NCBI RefSeq assembly: GCF_027460265.1
Contig: NZ_JAPZBC010000001.1
Location: 5,808,001 to 5,872,000, forward strand
Source of the DNA: Streptomyces sp. WMMC940
GTDB taxonomy: Bacteria; Actinomycetota; Actinomycetes; Streptomycetales; Streptomycetaceae
Length of the DNA: 64,000 nucleotides
Direction: 5' to 3'
The notes under the pieces: model-generated
Database searches by the model: none
Seen by the model: the letters and a program-made list of their open reading frames with translations, nothing else
Told to the model about the DNA's origin: nothing
Shown: positions 47,056-54,804 of the stretch, piece by piece
How the letters are laid out: each line of letters opens with the position of its first letter
How positions within the stretch are numbered: the first letter of the stretch is position 1
Made by a program: the position numbers and the translations under genes

Positions 47056-48825
47056 ATGACTCGTTCCGCACGCCCCGTCCGCAAGCGGCCGGCCGAGCGC
47101 ACGGCGAAGCGGTCCCCGAAGGGGACCGGCGGTGTCCGCCGTACGGCGGGCCCGCAGGAGTTCACCGTTCCGGAGCCCCGTGTCCCGGCCCTGCCCGCCG
47201 TACGGGCCTTCGAGGAGCTGACGGACCTGCCGCCGGCGCTGCTGAAGGCCCTCGCCGCGCAGGGGGTCACGGAGCCGTTCCCGATCCAGGCGGCGACGCT
47301 GCCGAACTCGCTCGCCGGCCGTGATCTCCTCGGGCGCGGGCGTACCGGATCCGGCAAGACCCTCGCCTTCGGGCTGGCGCTGCTCGCCCGCACCGCCGGG
47401 CGCCGGGCGGAGCCGGGAGCCCCCCTCGGCCTGGTGCTCGTGCCCACCCGGGAGCTGGCACAGCAGGTGACGGACGCCCTCGCCCCCTACGCGACCGCGG
47501 TCAACCTGCGTCTGGCGACGGTCGTCGGAGGGCTGTCGATCACCAAGCAGGCCAACCAGCTGCGGCGCGGGGCCGAGGTGCTCGTGGCGACGCCCGGGCG
47601 GCTGCAGGACCTCGTCGAGCGAGGCGACTGCCGTCTCGGCGAGGTGGCGGTCACGGTGCTGGACGAGGCCGACCAGATGGCCGACATGGGCTTCCTCCCC
47701 CAGGTCACCGTCCTGTTGAAGCAGGTGGATCCCGGCGGGCAGCGCATGCTGTTCTCGGCCACGCTGGACCGGAACATCGACCGGCTGGTACGGGGGTTCC
47801 TGAGCGACCCCGTGGTGCACTCGGTCGACCCGTCCGCCGGTGCGGTCACCACCATGGAGCACCACGTCCTCCACGTCGCCGACGAGACCGACAAGAAGGC
47901 CGTCACCGTGCGGATAGCGGCGCGCGACGGCCGCGTCATCCTCTTCCTCGACACCAAGCGCTCCGTGGACCGTCTGGTCAAGCGGCTGCTGGCCAGCGGT
48001 GTACGGGCGGCCGGCCTGCACGGGGGCCGGAGCCAGCCGCAACGCAACCGCACCCTCGACCAGTTCAAGAACGGCCAGGTCAGCGCACTGGTCGCCACCA
48101 ACGTCGCCGCCCGCGGCATCCATGTGGACGCTCTGGATCTCGTCGTGAACGTCGATCCGCCGACGGACCACAAGGACTATCTGCACCGGGGCGGCCGCAC
48201 CGCGCGGGCGGGCGAGTCGGGCAGCGTCGTGACCCTCGTGCTGCCGGACCAGAAGCGGGAGATGACCCGGCTGATGGCGGACGCCGGCATCACTCCGCGC
48301 ACCGCCGCGGTCAGGTCCGGGGACGAGGAGCTGGCCCGGCTGACCGGAGCCCGTGAACCGTCGGGTGTGGCGGTGACCATCGAGGCGCCCCACGCCCCGC
48401 AGCCGGCTGCCGCGAAGTCCCGGCCCAAGCGCAGACGCGCGCAGGGCGGCGGCCGTGCCGGTGGACGTGACGAGGCCCTCCGAGAGGACGCAGGCGCCCG
48501 CACCGACGGCGGGCGCAGGACCGGAGCGCGCGCCGAGGCCGGCCGCACGGAGCGCGGATCGGGCGACAGCGGACGTGCCAAGAGCGGCCGCGCCGCCCGG
48601 GGCGGCGCCGAGCGCGCCGGGAACGGCCGTGCGGCCCAGGGCGGAGCCGGACGTGACGACGGCGGACGCGCGAGGGGAGGGCGGGCTGCCCAGGGCGGCG
48701 CAGGACGCGGCGAAACCGGACGCACCGGTGCCGGACGTGCCGGGGACGGCGCGGGGCAGAACCGCGGACGCACCGCGGGCCGGCCGCCGGGCGGGTCCAG
48801 GGGCAGCAGGGCCGCGGCCCGCTGA
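47056..48825 (+). CDS. DEAD-box RNA helicase
   Basis: A 589-aa cold-shock-type helicase. Motifs in order: Q (EPFPIQAATLP), I (GRTGSGKT), Ia (PTRELAQQ), Ib (TPGRLQDL), II (DEAD), III (SAT), IV-like (VILFLDTKRSVDRL), V (NVAARGIHVDAL) and VI (HRGGRTARAG). An Arg/Lys-rich N-terminal ~45 residues and a C-terminal ~150-residue tail of repeated GGRA, AQGGAGR and GAGRAG units form flexible RNA-binding arms. It probably unwinds structured RNA with the Csp chaperone encoded just upstream. The ATG at 47056 follows AGGAAGG. Confidence 0.94.
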   Translation: MTRSARPVRKRPAERTAKRSPKGTGGVRRTAGPQEFTVPEPRVPALPAVRAFEELTDLPPALLKALAAQGVTEPFPIQAATLPNSLAGRDLLGRGRTGSGKTLAFGLALLARTAGRRAEPGAPLGLVLVPTRELAQQVTDALAPYATAVNLRLATVVGGLSITKQANQLRRGAEVLVATPGRLQDLVERGDCRLGEVAVTVLDEADQMADMGFLPQVTVLLKQVDPGGQRMLFSATLDRNIDRLVRGFLSDPVVHSVDPSAGAVTTMEHHVLHVADETDKKAVTVRIAARDGRVILFLDTKRSVDRLVKRLLASGVRAAGLHGGRSQPQRNRTLDQFKNGQVSALVATNVAARGIHVDALDLVVNVDPPTDHKDYLHRGGRTARAGESGSVVTLVLPDQKREMTRLMADAGITPRTAAVRSGDEELARLTGAREPSGVAVTIEAPHAPQPAAAKSRPKRRRAQGGGRAGGRDEALREDAGARTDGGRRTGARAEAGRTERGSGDSGRAKSGRAARGGAERAGNGRAAQGGAGRDDGGRARGGRAAQGGAGRGETGRTGAGRAGDGAGQNRGRTAGRPPGGSRGSRAAAR

Positions 48826-48835
48826 CGCCGTGACC

Positions 48836-48866
48836 GGGACCGCGAGGGCAGCCGCCCGGCGGTCCC
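48836..48866. terminator. Hairpins between convergent helicase and ipdC genes
   Basis: GGGACCGC pairs with GCGGTCCC around a 15-base loop, ten bases after the helicase stop. A second element, the perfect 18-bp palindrome CGCGGGCCGCGGCCCGCG at 48881-48898, lies nearer ipdC. Together they can end both transcripts. Confidence 0.6.
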
Positions 48867-48913
48867 GGCCCGGTCGGGAGCGCGGGCCGCGGCCCGCGGC
48901 CGGTACGGACGGT

Positions 48914-49963
48914 TCAGGCCACGGTACGCAGCTCCCGCAGTACCCCCTCCGCCTCCGCCATCACCCGGGCGACCAACTCCCCGCAGCTCGGCAGGTCCCC
49001 GATCACCCCCGCGACCTGGCCGGACGCCATCACACCGAGATCGGTGCGGCCCTCGACCATCGCGGCCCGCAGCAGCATGGGCGTGTTCGCGGCGAGGAGC
49101 ACCTGGCTCCAGGAGAGGTCCTTGCCGTGCCGCAGCGCGAGGCCGTCGCGGACCATCTCCGGCCAGGACAGCCCGGAGAGCTTCCGGAAGCCCGCCGCCC
49201 TGCGCAGCGCGTGCAGCAGGGCGCGGATGCGACCGGAACGTTCCAGGGTCTCGACGAGGTCGGAGCGGAGCATACGGTGCGGCAGGCCGTCGACGGCGGT
49301 GGTGACCGTGACGTCCCCGACGGACGCCGCCAGATAACGGGCCTTCACCGCGTCCGGCACCGTCGAGTCGGACGTGAGCAGGAAGCGCGTGCCCATGGCG
49401 ATGCCCGCGGCCCCGTACGCGAGCGCGGCGACCAGACCGCGCCCGTCGTGGAATCCGCCCGCCGCGACGACCGGGACGTCCACGGCGTCCACCACCTGCG
49501 GCAGCAGCACGGTCGTCGCCACGTCCCCGGTGTGCCCGCCGCCCTCGCCGCCCTGCACGATCACGGCGTCGGCGCCCCAGGCCGCGACCTTCTCGGCGTG
49601 GCGCCGCGCGCCGACCGACGGGATCACGACCACGCCCGCGTCCTTGAGCTCCGCGATCAGCTCCCGGGACGGGGCCAGCGCGAACGACGCCACCGGTACG
49701 CCCTCGTCCACGACGATCCGCACCCGTTCCCGGGCGTCCCCGGCGTCGGCCCGCAGATTGACCCCGAACGGCGCCTGAGTGCGGGCCTTCACCTCGCGGA
49801 CCGCCTGCCGCAGCCGGGCCGGCGTCATCGTCGCGGAGGCAAGGACGCCCAGGGCGCCGGCGTTCGCGGCCGCCGAGACCAGCCGAGGTCCCGCCACCCA
49901 GCCCATGCCGGTCTGGACGATGGGGTGCCGCACTCCGGTGAGCTCGGTGAGCGCCGTCCTCAT
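48914..49963 (-). CDS. ipdC: Nitronate-monooxygenase-family flavoprotein, IpdC-like
   Basis: A 349-aa FMN TIM-barrel protein. Signatures are the N-terminal HPIVQTGMGWVAGPRLVSAA, VIVQGGEGGGHTGDV (FMN phosphate and catalytic His) and VPVVAAGGFHDGRGLVAALA. General databases would call it nitronate monooxygenase. Its place directly after ipdB and ipdA, in the order of mycobacterial Rv3551-Rv3553, identifies it as IpdC, an oxidoreductase acting on the hydroxylated HIP-CoA ring intermediate before ring opening. The ATG overlaps the ipdB stop. Confidence 0.85.
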   Translation of the reverse strand: MRTALTELTGVRHPIVQTGMGWVAGPRLVSAAANAGALGVLASATMTPARLRQAVREVKARTQAPFGVNLRADAGDARERVRIVVDEGVPVASFALAPSRELIAELKDAGVVVIPSVGARRHAEKVAAWGADAVIVQGGEGGGHTGDVATTVLLPQVVDAVDVPVVAAGGFHDGRGLVAALAYGAAGIAMGTRFLLTSDSTVPDAVKARYLAASVGDVTVTTAVDGLPHRMLRSDLVETLERSGRIRALLHALRRAAGFRKLSGLSWPEMVRDGLALRHGKDLSWSQVLLAANTPMLLRAAMVEGRTDLGVMASGQVAGVIGDLPSCGELVARVMAEAEGVLRELRTVA

Positions 49964-50709
49964 CGGGCCCCGATCTCACGGTCGCGCCGGCCGTCCGGAT
50001 CGAGCACCTCGCGGATGAGCCGCAGCTCCTCGGCGGTGGGTTCGCGGGTGCACGGGACGGGGCCGCCGCCGGAGACGGCGAGCGGGAAACCGGTCGCCTC
50101 CCGGGCCTCCTCCACGGTCACGCCCGGGTGCAGTGAGCACAGCCGCATCGACCGGTCCCGTGTCTCGAAGTCGAACACGCCCAGATCCGTGACGACACGC
50201 GGGATGCGGTGGAAGCGCGCCCCCTCCGCGCGGTCGTACCCGACGCCGCAGACCATGTCGACCTTCTCGACGAAGACCCTGCGCGACTGCCGGGGGACCC
50301 AGTAACTGACCCGATTGTTGAGCGTGTTGACCGGCGCTCCGCGCACACCGAGCAGCTGGCGCGCCGGCCGGGCCCAGTCGCCGATGCAGGAGATGTTCTG
50401 GTTGCCGTACCGGTCGAGCTGGCTCGCTCCCATCATGACGTGCCGTCTGCCGCCGGTCACCATCGTGAGATGGCGGCGGTACGGGAGCCATCCCTCCACC
50501 TCGCCCCCGGGGCCGACGAGCAGCGCCTCGCCGTCGGTGAGCAGCAGATCGGGGGAGAAGGTGTGCCGGGCGAGCCGGGCCCCGAGGGACGGGATCACCC
50601 CCATGGGGCTCGCCAGCACCTCCCCGTCGCCGCGCCAGGCCTCGGCGCAGGCGATCACGCAGTACTCGGAGCGGGACGGTGCGGGGACACGGGCCTGGTC
50701 GACGCTCAC
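49960..50709 (-). CDS. ipdB: CoA-transferase-fold ring hydrolase, beta subunit (IpdB)
   Basis: A 249-aa protein with the CoA-transferase beta-subunit fold: SEYCVIACAEAWRGDGEVLA, MMGASQLDRYGNQNISCIGD, PRQSRRVFVEKVDMVCGVGY and LHPGVTVEEAREATGFPLAV. The GTG at 50709 overlaps the ipdA stop. In mycobacteria IpdA and IpdB form a heterotetramer that hydrolyses the second steroid ring of COCHEA-CoA, without transferring CoA. The length matches Rv3552 closely. The expected transferase glutamate motif of catalytic beta subunits is absent, as in IpdB. Confidence 0.87.
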   Translation of the reverse strand: MSVDQARVPAPSRSEYCVIACAEAWRGDGEVLASPMGVIPSLGARLARHTFSPDLLLTDGEALLVGPGGEVEGWLPYRRHLTMVTGGRRHVMMGASQLDRYGNQNISCIGDWARPARQLLGVRGAPVNTLNNRVSYWVPRQSRRVFVEKVDMVCGVGYDRAEGARFHRIPRVVTDLGVFDFETRDRSMRLCSLHPGVTVEEAREATGFPLAVSGGGPVPCTREPTAEELRLIREVLDPDGRRDREIGAR

Positions 50710-51557
50710 CGCTGCTCCTCGTGCCAGGTCCGCACGGCGGACCGGTAGGCGTGCTCGTCGGGACCGGACAGGAAGCGCTCGGCGAACTCCGGCCACCGCG
50801 TGGTCGCGTACAGCCGCTGGAAGGACTCGTCACGGGCGTGGTCGGGGGCGCAGGACGTGAAGTGCGCCCCGTCCGGGGCCTCGACGACCCCCGTGACGCT
50901 GTGCCGACCGACCAGCAGGGTCTGCGGGGCGGCTTCCTCGGTCAGCTCGGCCGTCTCCACGAGCCGCTCGCACGAGACGTACGCCTCGTCGGCCGCCTCG
51001 CAGAAGAGGTCGTCGAAGTAGGGGTCGGGCCCGAGGTACTGGCCGTTGCCGAGGCGGTCGGCGCGATTGAGGTGGACCAGGGCGGCGTCCAGGCGCAGTG
51101 CGGGGACGGCGACGAACTCCTCGCCGTCGTCGTACGGCGAACGGACCGTGCGCAGCTCCGGGTTGACCCGCATGACGTCCGAACCGAGGCCGGCCCGCAC
51201 GGGCATGAAGGGGAGCCGGTTCGCCGCGGCGTGCAGTCCCCACATGAACATCGCCTCGTCCAGCTCCGTCATCGCGATCGCCCCCGCTTCGCGCGCCGCC
51301 CGGAAGTGGGGTTCCAGCGGCACCGAGTCGAGCGTCGCGAACGGCGCGACGAGCCTGCGGACCCGCCCCGCCGCACAGAGCATCCCCACGTCCGGGCCGC
51401 CGTAGGAGACGACGGTCAGACCGGTGACCCCGGACCGCAGCAGCGCCCGTACCAGGGCCATCGGCTTGCGGCGCGAGCCCCAGCCGCCGATGCCGAGGGT
51501 CATGCCGCTGCGCAGCCGTCCCGCGACGTCGTCGGCGGTCATCGTCTTGTCCGCCAC
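50706..51557 (-). CDS. ipdA: CoA-transferase-fold ring hydrolase, alpha subunit (IpdA)
   Basis: A 283-aa alpha subunit with the CoA-transferase fold: LRSGMTLGIGGWGSRRKPMA, VVSYGGPDVGMLCAAGRVRR, and MTELDEAMFMWGLHAAANRL, which carries Glu98 and Glu101, near the catalytic Glu reported for rhodococcal/mycobacterial IpdA. Later segments PVRAGLGSDVMRVN and AALVHLNRADRLGNGQYLGP line the CoA site. The GTG at 51557 lies three bases after echA20. With IpdB it should open the remaining HIP ring by hydrolysis. Confidence 0.87.
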   Translation of the reverse strand: MADKTMTADDVAGRLRSGMTLGIGGWGSRRKPMALVRALLRSGVTGLTVVSYGGPDVGMLCAAGRVRRLVAPFATLDSVPLEPHFRAAREAGAIAMTELDEAMFMWGLHAAANRLPFMPVRAGLGSDVMRVNPELRTVRSPYDDGEEFVAVPALRLDAALVHLNRADRLGNGQYLGPDPYFDDLFCEAADEAYVSCERLVETAELTEEAAPQTLLVGRHSVTGVVEAPDGAHFTSCAPDHARDESFQRLYATTRWPEFAERFLSGPDEHAYRSAVRTWHEEQR

Positions 51558-51560
51558 GGG

Positions 51561-52304
51561 TCACGCCTCCTTGCCGAAGGCGTCCCGGACGCGGCCCGCG
51601 GTCCCGGCGAGGTCCGCCTCGAAGGTGAAGCCCTGCTCGTACCGGTAGCTGCGGTGCACGTCCACGGGGTCGATACCGTTGATGGCGGCCTTGGCCAACC
51701 GGATCAGACGGCCGTCCTTGGCGGCGATCTCGCGCGCCAGCCCCAGGGCAGCGGCCCGGAGCCCCTCGCGGGGGACGACCCGCCAGACCGACCCGTGGGC
51801 GTGCAGCTCGGCGGCCGTCACGGTGCGGGAGGTGTAGTAGAGGGTGCGCATCAGGTGCTGGGGGACGAGCCGGGAGAGGTGCGTGGCCGCCCCGAGCGCG
51901 CCCCGGTCCAGCTCCGGCAGCCCGAAGACGGCGTCCTCGGAGGCCACGGCGGCGTCGGCGTTCCCGACGAGCCCGATCCCGCCTCCCAGGCAGAAACCGT
52001 GCACGGCGGCGACGACGGGGACCTCGCACTCGTAGACGGCCCCGAAGGCCTCGTGGCAGCCCCGGTTGGCGCCGATCAGGGCATCGTGCCCGGCGTCGCG
52101 CTGCAACTCCTTGATGTCGACGCCGGCGTTGAAGCCGCGGCCCTCGGCGGCCAGGACCACACAGCGGACCTCCGGGTCCCGGCCGGCGCCGCGCACGGCG
52201 TCGGCGAGTGCGTACCAGCCGTGGACGGGGAGGGCGTTGACGGGCGGGAAGTCGACCGTCACGAGGCGAACGCCCTTCTCCGGGCTTGCGGTGGAGACAC
52301 CCAT
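51561..52304 (-). CDS. echA20: Enoyl-CoA hydratase/isomerase family, EchA20-like ring hydrolase
   Basis: A 247-aa crotonase. The oxyanion-hole loops are AAEGRGFNAGVDIKEL and AAVHGFCLGGGIGLVGNADA. In the mycobacterial pathway EchA20 (same length) hydrolyses the D ring of HIEC-CoA, a retro-Claisen reaction, rather than hydrating an alkene. Gene order echA20-ipdA-ipdB-ipdC is preserved. Its ATG lies beside the second KstR2-like operator, in a divergent gap shared with the SDR gene to the right. Confidence 0.85.
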   Translation of the reverse strand: MGVSTASPEKGVRLVTVDFPPVNALPVHGWYALADAVRGAGRDPEVRCVVLAAEGRGFNAGVDIKELQRDAGHDALIGANRGCHEAFGAVYECEVPVVAAVHGFCLGGGIGLVGNADAAVASEDAVFGLPELDRGALGAATHLSRLVPQHLMRTLYYTSRTVTAAELHAHGSVWRVVPREGLRAAALGLAREIAAKDGRLIRLAKAAINGIDPVDVHRSYRYEQGFTFEADLAGTAGRVRDAFGKEA

Positions 52305-52325
52305 CAGCGGATCAGCTACCTTTCC

Positions 52326-52339
52326 ACCAAACGTTTGTT
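52326..52339. promoter_or_regulatory. KstR2-like operator between echA20 and the SDR pair
   Basis: ACCAAACGTTTGTT, whose complement AACAAACGTTTGGT parallels the core at 43780-43793, sits in the 66-bp divergent gap and is flanked on one side by AGG. Against the KstR2 pattern it has a symmetric G-to-A and C-to-T change in the inner positions. It could control echA20-ipdA-ipdB-ipdC leftward and the two SDR genes rightward. Confidence 0.7.
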
Positions 52340-52370
52340 AGGTGACTGCTCGTCAGAAAGGTAGCAGCCG

Positions 52371-53297
52371 ATGGAGCTGGACGGGAGGGTCGCGGTCGTC
52401 ACCGGCGGAACGCGCGGTGTCGGCGCGGGCATCGCGAGGGCGTTCCTGGCGGCCGGGGCGGACGTCGTCGTCTGCGCCCGCAGGCCACCCGGCGCACCCG
52501 TCGTCTCCGCCGGCCGCACGGCCCGGTTCCAGCCCGTCGACCTGCGGGACCCGGCGGCCGTCGAGGACTTCTTCGCCGGGATCGCACGCCACCACGGCCG
52601 GCTCGACGTCCTGGTCAACAACGCGGGCGGGGCGCCGTACCGGCCGCTGGACGACGGCGGCCCGGCGCGGCACGCGCGGGTGCTGGAACTGAACCTGGTG
52701 GCACCGCTGACGGCCTCGCTCGCGGCCCACCCGCTGCTGCGCGCCGTGCGCGGGTGCGTCGTGATGGTCGGCAGCGTGAGCGCGACCCGGCCGTCGCCAG
52801 GGACGGCCGCCTACGGAGCCGCCAAGGCGGGGCTGGAGAGCCTCGCCCGGTCCATGGCGGTGGAGTGGGCGCCGGACGTGCGGGTGAACACCGTCGTGCC
52901 CGGAATGGTCCGCACCGAGCTGTCCCATCTCCACTACGGCGACGAGCGCGGGGTCGCGGCGGTGGGCCGGACCGTACCGCTGGGCCGGCTCGCCGAGCCG
53001 GACGAGATCGGGGACGCGGCGGTGTTCCTCGCGTCCCCACGCGCGGACTACATCACCGGGGCCTCCCTGCTGGTCCACGGGGGAGGGGAGCGCCCCGCGT
53101 TCCTCGGCGCGGCGACGGTCAACGGGGGCGGGCCGGGCGGCGGGGCCGCGACGGCCGGTGGGGCAGTGGATGACGGCGACGGGGCCGGGGCGGACCGCGA
53201 CCGGTCAGGGGCGGACGGCGAAGGGCCCGGGGCGGACGGCGCCGTGGGCGGGGCGGCCGGCGTCCCCGCGAGGGCCGCCGACGACAAGGAGGGCTGA
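52371..53297 (+). CDS. SDR oxidoreductase (counterpart of Rv3549c) with low-complexity C-terminal tail
   Basis: A 308-aa short-chain dehydrogenase/reductase. Motifs: VVTGGTRGVGAGIARAF (cofactor), VLVNNAGGAPYRPL, and MVGSVSATRPSPGTAAYGAAKAG with the catalytic Ser, Tyr and Lys. The SDR domain ends near residue 250 (ITGASLLVHGGGERP). About 50 further residues are low-complexity Gly/Ala/Asp with repeated GADG/GADR units, absent from typical SDRs. Position next to echA20 matches mycobacterial Rv3549c in the KstR2 regulon. The substrate in the pathway is not established. Confidence 0.82.
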   Translation: MELDGRVAVVTGGTRGVGAGIARAFLAAGADVVVCARRPPGAPVVSAGRTARFQPVDLRDPAAVEDFFAGIARHHGRLDVLVNNAGGAPYRPLDDGGPARHARVLELNLVAPLTASLAAHPLLRAVRGCVVMVGSVSATRPSPGTAAYGAAKAGLESLARSMAVEWAPDVRVNTVVPGMVRTELSHLHYGDERGVAAVGRTVPLGRLAEPDEIGDAAVFLASPRADYITGASLLVHGGGERPAFLGAATVNGGGPGGGAATAGGAVDDGDGAGADRDRSGADGEGPGADGAVGGAAGVPARAADDKEG

Positions 53298-53298
53298 G

Positions 53299-54222
53299 AT
53301 GAACGCAGTTGCCGGGATCTGCCGCGGTCGGGTCGTGGCCGTGACGGGTGCGGGCCGGGGACTGGGGCGCGCACACGCGCTGGCGTTCGCGGCGGAGGGC
53401 GCGCGGGTCGTGGTCAACGACCTGGGCGTCGGGCCGGACGGCACGCCAGGCGGGGACAGCCCGGCCGGCCGGGTCGTCGAGGAGATCCGCGCGCGGGGCG
53501 GAGAGGCGGTGCCCCACTCGGGCGACGTGGCCTCGGCCGAGGGCGCCGCCACGCTGGTGGCGACGGCGCTCGACTCCTTCGGGCGGCTCGACACGCTCGT
53601 CAACAACGCCGGGTTCCTGCGCGACCGGATGCTGGTCAACCTCGACGAGGACGACTGGGACGCCGTGGTGCGGGTCCATCTGAAGGGCCACTTCCTGCCC
53701 CTGAAGCACGCGGCGGCGCACTGGCGGGCCGAGGCCCGGGCGGGGCGCGAGCCGGCGGCCCGCGTCGTCCACACCTCCAGCGGAGCCGGCCTGCTGGGCT
53801 CGGTCGGCCAGGGCGGCTACAGCGCGGCCAAGGCCGGCATCGTGGGCCTGACCCTCGTCGCGGCGGCGGAACTGTCGCGATACGGCGTCCAGGTCAACGC
53901 CATCGCCCCGGCCGCACGGACGCGCATGACGGAGCGCACCTTCGCCGAGACGATGGCGGCGCCCGAGGACCCCGGGGCCTTCGACGCGATGGCGCCGGAG
54001 AACGTCTCGCCGCTGGTGGTGTGGCTGGGCTCGATGTCGTCGGCGGGCGTGACCGGCCGGGTCTTCGAGGCGGAGGCGGGCCGCATCACGGTCATGGAGG
54101 GCTGGCGGCGGGGTCCCACGGCCGACCGCGGGGGCCGCTGGACCCCGGCGGAGGCCGGGGAGACCGCACTGAGACTCCTCGCGGAGGGAACGCCGCCGCA
54201 ACCGGTGTACGGGGCGAGGTAG
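53299..54222 (+). CDS. SDR oxidoreductase (counterpart of Rv3548c)
   Basis: A 307-aa long SDR of the hydroxyacyl-CoA/multifunctional-enzyme-2 type: VVAVTGAGRGLGRAHALAFA, VNDLGVGPDGTPGGDSPAG (the long loop typical of this group), LVNNAGFLRDRMLVNLDEDD, and SSGAGLLGSVGQGGYSAAKAG with Tyr/Lys. Length and partner gene fit Rv3548c. The ATG is one base after the preceding stop, so the pair is one transcript. It ends the KstR2-type cluster; a duplicated non-coding region follows. Confidence 0.83.
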   Translation: MNAVAGICRGRVVAVTGAGRGLGRAHALAFAAEGARVVVNDLGVGPDGTPGGDSPAGRVVEEIRARGGEAVPHSGDVASAEGAATLVATALDSFGRLDTLVNNAGFLRDRMLVNLDEDDWDAVVRVHLKGHFLPLKHAAAHWRAEARAGREPAARVVHTSSGAGLLGSVGQGGYSAAKAGIVGLTLVAAAELSRYGVQVNAIAPAARTRMTERTFAETMAAPEDPGAFDAMAPENVSPLVVWLGSMSSAGVTGRVFEAEAGRITVMEGWRRGPTADRGGRWTPAEAGETALRLLAEGTPPQPVYGAR

Positions 54223-54330
54223 CCGGCCCCGGCGGCCCGCCCGGCGGACCCGGGTGCCGGGTCCGTGATGTCGGGGCGCGGTCAGGGCGCCGGCGAGTGC
54301 TCCCGGAGCGTCGCCGGTGGCCGGTGGCCG

Positions 54331-54690
54331 GGGGCGTCGCGGCCGTGGCCCGGGGCCGGTGTTGGAGGCGTGAGGCCGCAGGTCGGGGCCGCCCGGGTGC
54401 GGTGTGCCGGTGGGGGGCGGCGTGTCGTGGTGAGGCGGCTCGGCGTCCGTCGCGGCCTTGGGTGCGGTGGTGGTGCGGGGTCGCGGTGGCGGGTTCCCCG
54501 GGGGCGTCGGGGCCGTGGCCCGGGGCCGGTGTTGGAGGCGTGAGGCCGCAGGTCGGGGCCGCCCGGGTGCGGTGTGCCGGTGGGGGGCGGCGTGTCGTGG
54601 TGAGGCGGCTCGGCGTCCGTCGCGGCTTTGGGTGCGGTGGTGGTGCGGGGTCGCGGTGGCGGGTTTCCCGGGGGCGTCGCGGCCGTGGCC
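54331..54690. repeat. 170-bp tandem duplication plus 20-bp third copy
   Basis: Bases 54331-54500 and 54501-54670 are identical except at three positions (98% identity), and the first 20 bases recur at 54671-54690. The array fills most of the 582-bp gap between the SDR gene and the leftward ankyrin/HEAT gene. Both strands are extremely GC-skewed in short blocks; the open frames on them give Pro/Arg-rich peptides with no family likeness. Few differences between copies imply a recent duplication. Nothing else is visible in this gap. Confidence 0.93.
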
Positions 54691-54804
54691 GGGTCACGGT
54701 ACCGCCGGGCCCGGTCGGCGGTCGCGCGGCCGGCACCGCCGGGCCCGGCACGGGAGGCGTCGCTCGGGATCGGGCCAGGACCGCCTGTCACCGGCGCCCG
54801 CCCG

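Noticed and set aside
54282-54791. 169-codon minus-strand frame within the 170-bp duplication
   Set aside because: It encodes a Pro/Arg/Thr-rich repeated peptide created by the DNA duplication; no ribosome site or family match.
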